Assembly: GCF_008369445.1 (NCBI RefSeq)
Contig: NZ_VTWH01000004.1
Coordinates: 229,002-293,001, forward strand
Direction of reading: 5' to 3'
DNA: 64,000 nt
Origin: Aureimonas fodinaquatilis
Lineage (GTDB): Bacteria > Pseudomonadota > Alphaproteobacteria > Rhizobiales > Rhizobiaceae
The notes below the pieces were generated by a model. That model had not been told where the DNA came from. It searched no databases and saw only the letters and a list, made by a program, of their open reading frames with translations. The position numbers and the translations under genes are program-made. Numbering within the stretch: position 1 is the stretch's first letter; each line of letters starts with the position of its first letter. This document shows, one piece after another, positions 34,621-42,692 of this stretch.

Positions 34621-36144
34621 CTAGCGCACAGCATCCCGCGAGGTGAGTGATCCGACGGCGAAAGCAAGCGTTGCGGCGCTGATCAATGCTGCGGCATGCG
34701 TATCGGCCTGAGCCTGCCGCGCATCCAGCAGGCCAGTGCTCGCCGCAGTCGCTGCGGTGACTGTGCCAACCCCGTTTTTGTAGGCATCCACCGTTGCGTC
34801 ATAAGTCAGGTTTGCCGCTGAGGCGAGTTCGCTGGCGGCTTTGTAGGATTCCAGTGCGGTGCGAAGCGCATTGCTGGCAGCAACAATTTCGGTAATGGCA
34901 GCAGTTTGTGTTCGATGAAACAGGCTCTCGGCCGCTGCCGCGCGCGACTGCGCCTGCGCAAGCTGCGCAGACCGCAATCCACCATCATAAAGCGGCACGG
35001 TGGCGCCGACGAGAATGCCCGCTCCATCGGCCTGTTCGCCAATGCCCGGCAGATTATTGATACTGAAACTGCCATGGCCGGTGCCGACGGTGCCTGCGAC
35101 GTAGACCTTGGGCATGAACTCGGCGGTTGCTGCCCGCACACCGGCCTGACTTGCCGCCACTGCGGAATAGGCAGCGATCACATCCGGGCGTTGGGTCAAT
35201 GCCAGCCGGATCATGGAATCGAGCGGCACGTTTGAAGGCGTCGGCAGCCGCCGGTTGCGGGCGTCCTCAACATTCAAACGCACGGGGGAATGAATGCCCA
35301 TGGCGGCAACCAGCACCTGATAGGAAGTGCGCTCACGCCCCTCTGCCTCAACCAGCCGCAGCCGTGACTGGGCGGCAAGCTGCCGGGCCTGCGCAACTTC
35401 AATGCTTGTGCCTGTGCCGCTGGCAAAGCGCGCATCTGCCGCAGCAGCAATGGATTGGCTGTTGCCGACTGTCTGCCGCGCAATGGCAAGGTCGGCCAGT
35501 GACGCACCATAGGTGTAATAGGCGCTCGTAACCTCGAAAATCAGCTTCTGATGTTCGAAGTTGAACAGAACATTGGCAGCCATGGCGGCTTCCTTGGCCG
35601 CGTCAGAAATGGCGGCGCGCTGACCAAAATCGAAGATCAGCCATTGCAGCGCAACCACCGCATTAACACCGCTGACATTTGCCTGAAGATAGCGTTCTGT
35701 TCCTACCGGCACGGGCAAGGGTGTCTGCACAGTCTGCCTTCCGCCAATCGCACTGGCGGTGATAATCGGAAGGTAGGTGGCCTCCACCATTCCCACCGCA
35801 AGCGCAGCCGAGCGCGCGCGCTGCCACGCCTCACGCGTGGCCGGGTTGTTGCGCTGCGCAATGTCGATGAGTTCCGGCAGACCATATTTGCGGTTCGGAT
35901 TGATGCCTTCTGTCTGCGGTACCATGGCAAGTGCAGGATTGGCCGGAACGGAGAAGTCTGCCGCACCGCTGGCCGTGGTCGGAGCCGGGCCCTCTCGCTT
36001 GCCCGCCAACAGCCACAACCCGCCTTCCTTGCCACTGGGTGCCCAGGGAGTGCCTGGCCCGTCGGATGTCATGTTGGCCGAGTTGGATGCGCAGCCCGCC
36101 ATGGCAAACATCAGCAGCAGCAAAAAGTGAACAGCGCGCATCAT
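34621..36144 (-). CDS. mdtP: Outer-membrane efflux lipoprotein, TolC/NodT family (MdtP-like)
   Basis: The 507-residue protein begins with a lipoprotein signal (lipobox AMAGC, Cys18). Two outer-membrane efflux repeats follow: YGLPELIDIAQRNNPATREAWQRARSAAL with a WLIFDFGQR strand, and a second half with RPDVIAAYSAVAASQAGVRAATAEFMP and VPLYDGGLRSAQLAQAQ. These make the trimeric channel-tunnel that docks with the HlyD and FUSC partners. Its ATG overlaps the stop of the FUSC gene by ATGA. It ends the ytcA-mdtNOP-like operon, in the same order as E. coli. The protein is longer than most NodT members because of a roughly 60-residue Gly/Pro/Ser-rich N-terminal stretch after the lipobox. Confidence 0.82.
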   Translation of the reverse strand: MMRAVHFLLLLMFAMAGCASNSANMTSDGPGTPWAPSGKEGGLWLLAGKREGPAPTTASGAADFSVPANPALAMVPQTEGINPNRKYGLPELIDIAQRNNPATREAWQRARSAALAVGMVEATYLPIITASAIGGRQTVQTPLPVPVGTERYLQANVSGVNAVVALQWLIFDFGQRAAISDAAKEAAMAANVLFNFEHQKLIFEVTSAYYTYGASLADLAIARQTVGNSQSIAAAADARFASGTGTSIEVAQARQLAAQSRLRLVEAEGRERTSYQVLVAAMGIHSPVRLNVEDARNRRLPTPSNVPLDSMIRLALTQRPDVIAAYSAVAASQAGVRAATAEFMPKVYVAGTVGTGHGSFSINNLPGIGEQADGAGILVGATVPLYDGGLRSAQLAQAQSRAAAAESLFHRTQTAAITEIVAASNALRTALESYKAASELASAANLTYDATVDAYKNGVGTVTAATAASTGLLDARQAQADTHAAALISAATLAFAVGSLTSRDAVR

Positions 36145-37925
36145 CCGGACACCGCCTGAACCAGATCCTGGACACGCCGCTGCGTTTCAGGCTGGCTCTC
36201 CCGCTTCACATAGATGTCCAGCAGGAGAATGCGGATTTCCTCCTGCGCTCTGCGCAGGTTGCTCTCTTCCGCCGGTGTGGTGCGGATGGACGATGGTTCA
36301 AAGCGCATCAAGTCAAGCGCCTCGCCAGCCTTGCCCGCCTCGCAGGAAATGCGGGCAGCGTCACCCACGGCCTGCCCGCGGTCACGCGCATCAATTGCCA
36401 GCAGCCGGGAAAGTCCTTCCAGCGCCGTCAAAAGGTGCTGGCGAGCGCCATTGACCACCGGGAATGGCCATATGCGCGTGAAAATCAGATAGATAACGAC
36501 ATTGCCCAGCAAAATGCCGGCAATGCGGTCCCATGCCGTGTCCAGACTGGTGGTGGGGCCAAAGCCCTGCAAAACCGTCAAAAGAAAAGCCAGCGCAATC
36601 TGCACTCCGCCATATGAAATGCGCTCCGGTCCTGTTGAAACCCATGCGCCCACCAGAACACCAAAGAAGACCATGGCAATCAACCCGCCAATGTCATCAA
36701 TATGCGGCATGATGAACAATATGGTAAATATGCCCATAGCCGCGCCAATCAGGCAGCCGCCTATACGCAGGGCAAGCTTGTGCACCGTTTCACCCGTGCT
36801 GCCGAGGGCCGCCACATAGCAGGTGACAAGGGCGGTATGAATTCCCTGCCAGTCGATGCTGGTATAGATGACATAGCAGATCAGCGCCGCTGCCGTCGTT
36901 TTGATCGCAAAGCGTTGATAGGCAGGGTTGGTCAGGGCATCCTTGAAAAAGAAGGCAACCTTTGGCGGCGCAATCACCGGCCCCTCGGGCGCACCACTGA
37001 TGATGCCCAGAGCCACATAGGCCTCTTGTTCCGCGCCGACGGCATCTGCGGGAACTGAAGTCAGGCATGGCTGCCGATCAGCCTGCAATTCGGCACGAAC
37101 AGCGTTTATTTGTTCCAGCAACTGCGCACGGCGGTTGTCCGGCATGTCGCCGGGCAACGCGGCCACCGCCAGCATCAGGCGGTAAGATGCGCGCACATCC
37201 GCGGCAATCTGAACAGACGGCGCCCTGCCAACCAATGCCAGAATCCTGACGAAGCCAGCTTGTTGTTCAACCGCGCCGTTGTCAGCGTCCAGTGCCTCCT
37301 GCAAGGCTTCATCATGGGCAGTTCTGCGATTTTCCAGCGCCGCAGCGGCCACTCCAAGGCGCGTCAGCATGGTCTGGCGCAGAATACGCAAGGTGGACAT
37401 GCCCAGAAACAGGTTGAACACCGCCATCAGGGCCATCGGCATGGCCGCCATGTACCATGCATAGCGCAGTCCAAAATCGACCGCAGCCCCCATGGGCGCC
37501 ATACCAACCAGCGTCAACACAAATGCAATGACAAGGGCAATGATACCGCCGATTTCGCCCAACTGACTGGCCGCGCCGATGTAGAGAAACACGAAGGATG
37601 TCACGGCAATCGTCATCATCTGTAAAAATGGCGATCCGACTGAAAACTGGATGATGTAAATCATCAGTACAACGATGATGCTGACGAGGACGATCAGCCC
37701 CAGAGCGGTGCCAATATTGATGATCGGGTCAGGCTTCATCAGGAAGATGATGAGGTAGCAACTGATGGCCGCCTCAAACGTCATGAACAGCATGGCGCAG
37801 GCGGAAACCAGCGCACAAAGCAGCGCAATTCGCCATGTCAGCGACGCCCGGCCAGGAAATGGCGCAAGATCAGCGCGCAACTGCGACAGAAGTGTCGGGG
37901 CCTGGCGGAGTTCAACTTCCGTCAT
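36141..37925 (-). CDS. mdtO: FUSC-family inner-membrane exporter (MdtO-like)
   Basis: The 594-residue protein has two clusters of about five to six helices (about residues 28-185 and 330-465) with a soluble linker, the fusaric-acid-resistance (FUSC) layout. MdtO/AaeB members export aromatic acids, dyes and similar toxic compounds with an HlyD adaptor. ATG 37925 overlaps the stop of the HlyD gene by ATGA and is preferred to a TTG two codons upstream. The stop overlaps the outer-membrane channel start in the same way. All three are therefore coupled. The substrate is unknown; organic acids would suit the acid-stress neighbourhood. Confidence 0.82.
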   Translation of the reverse strand: MTEVELRQAPTLLSQLRADLAPFPGRASLTWRIALLCALVSACAMLFMTFEAAISCYLIIFLMKPDPIINIGTALGLIVLVSIIVVLMIYIIQFSVGSPFLQMMTIAVTSFVFLYIGAASQLGEIGGIIALVIAFVLTLVGMAPMGAAVDFGLRYAWYMAAMPMALMAVFNLFLGMSTLRILRQTMLTRLGVAAAALENRRTAHDEALQEALDADNGAVEQQAGFVRILALVGRAPSVQIAADVRASYRLMLAVAALPGDMPDNRRAQLLEQINAVRAELQADRQPCLTSVPADAVGAEQEAYVALGIISGAPEGPVIAPPKVAFFFKDALTNPAYQRFAIKTTAAALICYVIYTSIDWQGIHTALVTCYVAALGSTGETVHKLALRIGGCLIGAAMGIFTILFIMPHIDDIGGLIAMVFFGVLVGAWVSTGPERISYGGVQIALAFLLTVLQGFGPTTSLDTAWDRIAGILLGNVVIYLIFTRIWPFPVVNGARQHLLTALEGLSRLLAIDARDRGQAVGDAARISCEAGKAGEALDLMRFEPSSIRTTPAEESNLRRAQEEIRILLLDIYVKRESQPETQRRVQDLVQAVSG

Positions 37926-38974
37926 GGGCAAGCATTGCCCCGCTGCACAAGGGCCGCAGCCGAAGCTCCGATGCGCATCAAATCTTCCGGCGGCTCATGC
38001 AATTTGATTCTAACCGGAAAGCGCTGGATGATGTGCACCCATTTCAGCGATTTTGGAACATAGGGCAGTCCACGCGGAATGTTGATCAGATCTTCCGATG
38101 CGACACCCCAGCCGATGCCCTCCACTGTGCCGGAAATCGGCTTGGTGCGGTCTGCCAGCACAAAAACCCGCACACAGTCGCCCACAGCAATATTGGGCAA
38201 TGCCGTTTCAGGAAATGAAGCGCTGGCATACCACGTGCTGGTGTCAATCAGGGTGAACACAGACTGACCGGGAACAACAAACTCTCCGGCGGCAACTGTC
38301 AGCCCGACCACCCGGCCGTCATGCGGGGCCCAGACCTGCGTATCCGCAAGGCTGCGTTCGGCAATTGCAAGGGCGGCACGGCGCGCTGCCACCAGCGCTT
38401 CAGATGCGGCAGTGCTGTTGACCAGAGCCTCGGCCGCTTCAGTCTGGCGCAGCGCCTGTTCCAGGCTGGTTTGTGCGTCATCGCGCAGCGTGCGTGCGTC
38501 ATCCACCTGCTGGGCGCTCACATAGCCCTTGGGCAGCATGGGCGTCAGCCGTGCCAGTGTTTGCTCGGCCAGCGCAAGGTTTGTGCGGGCGCGGGTCACC
38601 TGCGACTGGGCAATCGCGGCGTTGGCCTCCTCGCTGGCAATGGTTCTGCCCTGGGTGTCGCGCGCGGCCTCAGCAATCAGAAGGTCGGCACGCGCCTGCT
38701 CCACGGCAAGTCTGTAAGGTTCCGGATCAATGGCAAACAGCAGATCGCCTTGTGCAACTTTTTGGTTTTCGGCTGCCGCCAGTGTTACAATGCGCCCGGG
38801 GATTGCCGCCGCCACGTTCACAATACTGGCAGTCAGTACCGCTTCCTCAGACAGCGGGCTTTCTGCCGCCCGCTTGATGTAAAGCCAGGTTGCAGTGGCC
38901 GCGGCAGCAAGAACAAGAACAGCCACCACAACACCAAGCACAGTCTTTCCGCGGGAATAGGCCGACTTTGCCAT
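37922..38974 (-). CDS. mdtN: HlyD/EmrA-type membrane-fusion protein (MdtN-like)
   Basis: The 350-residue adaptor has one N-terminal membrane anchor (VLGVVVAVLVLAAAATATW). The first lipoyl half (VNVAAAIPGRIVTLAAAENQKVAQGD) is followed by a long coiled coil (about residues 85-205), then the second lipoyl half (VWAPHDGRVVGLTVAAGEFV) and a beta-barrel. The C-terminal GLPYVPKSLKWVHIIQRFP region resembles the MdtN branch. It should link the FUSC protein in the inner membrane to the outer-membrane channel. It follows the YtcA-type gene by three bases and precedes the FUSC gene with an ATGA overlap. Confidence 0.85.
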   Translation of the reverse strand: MAKSAYSRGKTVLGVVVAVLVLAAAATATWLYIKRAAESPLSEEAVLTASIVNVAAAIPGRIVTLAAAENQKVAQGDLLFAIDPEPYRLAVEQARADLLIAEAARDTQGRTIASEEANAAIAQSQVTRARTNLALAEQTLARLTPMLPKGYVSAQQVDDARTLRDDAQTSLEQALRQTEAAEALVNSTAASEALVAARRAALAIAERSLADTQVWAPHDGRVVGLTVAAGEFVVPGQSVFTLIDTSTWYASASFPETALPNIAVGDCVRVFVLADRTKPISGTVEGIGWGVASEDLINIPRGLPYVPKSLKWVHIIQRFPVRIKLHEPPEDLMRIGASAAALVQRGNACP

Positions 38975-38977
38975 GCA

Positions 38978-39295
38978 TCAACGCCCAAAAACAAAAATTG
39001 CGAGCGCGAAACCGATGATCGCCGCGACTGCGCAATAAACCAGAAGCCTGAGCGGCAAGCCTTCATCAATGCCGAGGCGGACAAACAGGACACGCACCAG
39101 CACGGCGCCCACAACGCCCGCCGCAACACAAATCAGCCAGAACGGGAAATACGCTCCTGCCATAGGAACAAGCGGCGACGAATTGCCTGTGCAACCACTC
39201 ATCAGCAATGGCACAGACGTAAAAAAAGCCGCGATCAGGAGCTTCCACCAGCCGGACTTTATCCCTGCTGCCTCTCTGCCATAAGCATCCGTCAC
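38978..39295 (-). CDS. ytcA: YtcA-family small lipoprotein with two membrane helices
   Basis: The 105-residue protein has a lipobox LLMSGC with Cys35, the family-type SSPLVPMAGAYFPFWLIC segment and two hydrophobic helices. In E. coli ytcA stands directly upstream of mdtNOP, as here, which supports both names. Its function is not known. The GTG start at 39295 overlaps the stop of the amidohydrolase gene by four bases (GTGA). No ATG fits ahead of the lipobox. It lies three bases before the HlyD-type gene. Confidence 0.75.
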   Translation of the reverse strand: MTDAYGREAAGIKSGWWKLLIAAFFTSVPLLMSGCTGNSSPLVPMAGAYFPFWLICVAAGVVGAVLVRVLFVRLGIDEGLPLRLLVYCAVAAIIGFALAIFVFGR

Positions 39296-40749
39296 TGCGC
39301 CAACTCATTCTTGTGGATTGCACCGTCCTTCATGATCAACGCAATTCTGTCCGGCTGTCCAATTAATTCAATGTCCTCAAGCGGGTTTCCATTGAGGACA
39401 ATCAAATCAGCCAATGCTCCCTTTTCAATCACACCCAGACGACCGGGATAGGGGTTGCGTTGACCGGACATGGCAAGAAGCTCTGCATTGGCACCGGTAA
39501 CAAGACGCAACACATCCACCGGCGACATGAAGCGCGCGATCTTCGCGATCTGCCGCCCTTGAGTTGCGGCCTTCGCCGGGCTGAACAGAATATCCGTTCC
39601 AACTGCCGTTTTAACGTTAAAGCGTTGGGCAAGCTCAAAAGCCCGAACGGTGCCCTGGGCAATGATCCGTTGCTGCGCCTGTGCGGCTTCGCTGGCCTGC
39701 GGGTTGGCATCTTCATCCGCCAGAAATGGTTGCAGGCTCCACCACGCACCGGCATCGGCCATGCGACGAGCAGCCTCTGCATCAGCAAGCTGCCCATGCT
39801 CTATGCTGAGGATGCCGCAGTCCAGCGCCCGTGCTATGCCTTCCGGCGTGTAGACATGGGCGCAGACATATGTGCCCCAGTCACGCGCAGCGTCCACCGC
39901 GGCCCGGATTTCGTCAGGCGTGAACTGCATCGTGTCAAGCGGGTCGAAACGGGATGACACACCCCCGCCGACCATGACCTTGATCTGACTGGCGCCCTGA
40001 AGCAATTGCTCGCGTGTCCGCCGCAGCATGTCCGGCACGCCATCCGATATGATGGAAATACCAATCTCTTCTGCCGGGCTCAAAGGCGTCATTGCCGTGT
40101 GGGCACCTTCGAAACGCGGGCGGAAATCACCGTGGCCGGAGGTCTGCGAAATCATTGCACCGGATGGATAGATGCGCGGCCCGACAAAACGGCGCTCGTC
40201 GATCGCACGCTTGAGCGCGAATGCAGGGCCACCGAGATCGCGGACTGTGGTGAAGCCACGCATCAACGTTGCTTCCGCCTGCTGCGTGGCCAGCAAATGA
40301 AGGTAACCCGCATCGGCAGACATGGCGACGGTTTGCGGCAACGCCGCCAAGAAGCTGTGCCAATGCGCGTCGATCATGCCCGGCATTGCAACGCCGCCTG
40401 CACAATCGACATGATCAGCATCATTCACAACTGCATCGGCAGCAATGAGATCCGCAATCTGTCCACCCTCGATCAGGATGTCCCGTCCGCTCAGAAGGTC
40501 TGGAGAATGGCCGTTAAAGATCCGAACGTTTGTCAGCCTCACCCGGCGGTTCGGATTTGCAATGGCCAAGCCCTTGCCGATTGAGGCCGCCGCCATGCCT
40601 GCAAGCGCCCCGGCAAGGACAGATCGGCGCGTCAGTCCGGAGGCGACGACAGCACAAACTCTCAGCGCGGCGTCACTGTGACATCCGCATGCAACATTCG
40701 CATGATTGTTTGAAAAATAGCTATACCGTCCGGACAGCCGAAACGACAC
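39292..40749 (-). CDS. Tat-exported metal-dependent amidohydrolase
   Basis: The 485-residue protein belongs to the amidohydrolase superfamily (imidazolonepropionase/Xaa-Pro dipeptidase-like branch). Metal-site motifs are DAHWH (His129, His131), the lysine in IKVMVGGG, CAHVYT, SIEHGQ and TAVGTDI. A twin-arginine motif TRRSVLAG (Arg41-Arg42) with a hydrophobic stretch predicts export by Tat. The GTG start is supported by GGAGGGG six bases upstream, but it leaves an unusual 40-residue segment before the twin arginines. Its stop overlaps the ytcA start (GTGA), making it the head of the efflux operon. It may hydrolyse an exported or imported amide in the periplasm; the substrate is unknown. Confidence 0.8.
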   Translation of the reverse strand: MSFRLSGRYSYFSNNHANVACGCHSDAALRVCAVVASGLTRRSVLAGALAGMAAASIGKGLAIANPNRRVRLTNVRIFNGHSPDLLSGRDILIEGGQIADLIAADAVVNDADHVDCAGGVAMPGMIDAHWHSFLAALPQTVAMSADAGYLHLLATQQAEATLMRGFTTVRDLGGPAFALKRAIDERRFVGPRIYPSGAMISQTSGHGDFRPRFEGAHTAMTPLSPAEEIGISIISDGVPDMLRRTREQLLQGASQIKVMVGGGVSSRFDPLDTMQFTPDEIRAAVDAARDWGTYVCAHVYTPEGIARALDCGILSIEHGQLADAEAARRMADAGAWWSLQPFLADEDANPQASEAAQAQQRIIAQGTVRAFELAQRFNVKTAVGTDILFSPAKAATQGRQIAKIARFMSPVDVLRLVTGANAELLAMSGQRNPYPGRLGVIEKGALADLIVLNGNPLEDIELIGQPDRIALIMKDGAIHKNELAQ

Positions 40750-40927
40750 GATTGCCCCTCCATGTCAGGATCATTAGCCGCAGAAGTACAAACACTACTA
40801 GCTACCAACCCAACTTGAGTCCACATCCACCGGTAGAATTTCTTATTAAGATGGCTTAGAGCAGGTGTGAATGTGGTTTTCAGGATCAACGTCAAAGCGT
40901 GCTGCAGTCAATAACGGGGGTTTCATT

Positions 40928-41422
40928 ATGTTTGGAAAACAATCAGCGCTCAGCATTCTGGCGGGCACGGCATTTTCTGTGCTCCTGTCGGGCACTCCGG
41001 CAGCCGCGCAGTCCAGCTTTTCCTGCCCCGCAGAAGATGTAGCGCCGGCACAGCAGACTGTTATTCAATCAATCCTGACCTCCGGCGAGGCGTTTGATAA
41101 TCCGGGCCTGCTGGTGGAAGCTGTGACCAGGCTGCACTCGGAGGGCGTGTCCCCGCTCTTGACCGTGAATGGTCTGGTCGCTGCATATTGCCCGGTTATT
41201 GCCGATGATGCCAGCTTAGCCGACTCAGATAAAACCCAACTGGTCGCGCGTTTTGCAGGTCGGGTCACCCACATTGCATACGGGCTGGAAAGTGCGGATG
41301 GCATTATCCTGAACGTGACGTTTGATCCGGCAACGATGGATTCCGTAACGCAGAAGGCGCGTGAAGCGGGCGTCAGCCCGGAGGACTGGGTCAGAGATAT
41401 TGTCGAGATCGCCCTTAACTAG
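40928..41422 (+). CDS. Small acidic periplasmic protein with two cysteines, unknown family
   Basis: The 164-residue product has a signal peptide (MFGKQSALSILAGTAFSVLL, cleavage after AAAQ near residue 28). The mature protein of about 136 residues has only two cysteines (SFSC near residue 32 and AAYCPV near 88), which could form one disulfide. It is clearly acidic, with about twenty Asp/Glu against seven Lys/Arg. I do not recognise the family. ATG 40928 follows a GGGGG tract; an upstream ATG at 40871 would bury the signal peptide. It is divergent from the amidohydrolase operon and 15 bp before chaA. By position and size it could be an analogue of the acid chaperone HdeA, but there is no evident sequence match. 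Confidence 0.75.
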   Translation: MFGKQSALSILAGTAFSVLLSGTPAAAQSSFSCPAEDVAPAQQTVIQSILTSGEAFDNPGLLVEAVTRLHSEGVSPLLTVNGLVAAYCPVIADDASLADSDKTQLVARFAGRVTHIAYGLESADGIILNVTFDPATMDSVTQKAREAGVSPEDWVRDIVEIALN

Positions 41423-41437
41423 CGGCATTTCTCAAAA

Positions 41438-42526
41438 ATGACCGCGTCCGGTCAATCGCCTTTGCGGCATTTGCCTACGCTCTGCATCGCCGGGGCTGTT
41501 CTCGTTGCTGCGGCTCACGCATTCCACCTTGTGGAAGCGTCCGCAGCGGCGTTTGTCGTTCTTGCGGCAGTGTTTCTGATTGGCAGCGTGTTTGCGGCGG
41601 TTCAGCACGCAGAGGTCATTTCGCACAGGATTGGCGAACCCTTCGGGTCTATCATTCTGGCGATTGCCGTCACAATCATCGAAGTTGCGTTGATCGTATC
41701 AATCATGCTGTCCGGCTCTCCCGAGGGCGGAGAGATTGCCCGCGACGCTGTGTTTGCAACCTTCATGATTGTGCTGAACGGCGTTGTCGGCCTGTGTCTG
41801 CTGGTGGGTGGCCTGCTGCACAGAGAGCAGGAGTTTCACAATTCCGGTTCCACCGCAGCCCTGGCGGTTCTTGCCACACTGGCAACACTGACCCTTATCC
41901 TGCCAAATTACACACTTGCCGTGCCGGGGCCGTACTATTCAACCATGCAACTGGGCTTTGTGGCTGCGGTCTCGCTGGTCCTGTATGGCCTTTTCATCTT
42001 CGTTCAGACGGTGCGCCACCGCGAATACTTCACCGACATACAACAGGCGACCCCGCATGCCCGCCCCACCAGTCGCGCCACGCTGATCAGCGCGGCAGTG
42101 CTGGTTCTAGCGCTTGTCATGGTCATCGTGCTGGCGGAAGATCTGACGCCTGTGGTCAGTTCGGCCGTTTTGTCTGCCGGACTCAACTCTGAATTGATCG
42201 GCGTGTTGATCGCGGCAGTGGTTCTGTTGCCGGAAGGCACGACAGCCTATCTGGCTGCGCGCGCCAATCGCATACAGACAAGTCTCAATCTGGCGCTCGG
42301 CTCGGCACTGGCCAGCATTGGCCTCAGCATTCCCACCGTTGCCGTCATTTCCATTTTGATGGAAAGGCCAATCACGCTCGGGCTTGAACAGGACCATGTC
42401 GTGCAGGTCGTGCTGACCTTGATGGTGTGCACAATCACCCTTGCAACGGGGCGAACCACCATCCTGCAGGGCTGTGTGCACCTGGTTATCTTCTTTGTGT
42501 TTCTGCTGATTGCTGCCGCACCCTGA
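41438..42526 (+). CDS. chaA: ChaA-type cation/proton antiporter (CaCA superfamily)
   Basis: The 362-residue integral membrane protein has about ten to eleven helices arranged as two inverted repeats. Each carries an acidic alpha motif: GEPFGSIILAIAVTIIEVALI in the first half and VVLLPEGTTAYLAARANRIQ followed by ALGSALASIGLSIP in the second. These match the ChaA branch of Ca2+/H+ and Na+(K+)/H+ antiporters. It would exchange cytoplasmic cations for protons across the inner membrane. It follows the small acidic periplasmic gene by 15 bp and stands 166 bp before gadC on the same strand. A part in pH and cation homeostasis during acid or alkaline challenge is likely. Confidence 0.85.
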   Translation: MTASGQSPLRHLPTLCIAGAVLVAAAHAFHLVEASAAAFVVLAAVFLIGSVFAAVQHAEVISHRIGEPFGSIILAIAVTIIEVALIVSIMLSGSPEGGEIARDAVFATFMIVLNGVVGLCLLVGGLLHREQEFHNSGSTAALAVLATLATLTLILPNYTLAVPGPYYSTMQLGFVAAVSLVLYGLFIFVQTVRHREYFTDIQQATPHARPTSRATLISAAVLVLALVMVIVLAEDLTPVVSSAVLSAGLNSELIGVLIAAVVLLPEGTTAYLAARANRIQTSLNLALGSALASIGLSIPTVAVISILMERPITLGLEQDHVVQVVLTLMVCTITLATGRTTILQGCVHLVIFFVFLLIAAAP

Positions 42527-42692
42527 TTTCGGCCGCGGGTTCAGGTTCGCCGACACAACTCACAGTGATAGTTTTCATCTGATGGTTGTAAACCGCACGA
42601 ATTGTGGCAAAGTGAAGGCAGATCTACATCTTCTGCCGTAACCGGCCTCCAGCCTTTCGCTTTTCAGCAAATCTCTGCAAATAAGGGCAATC

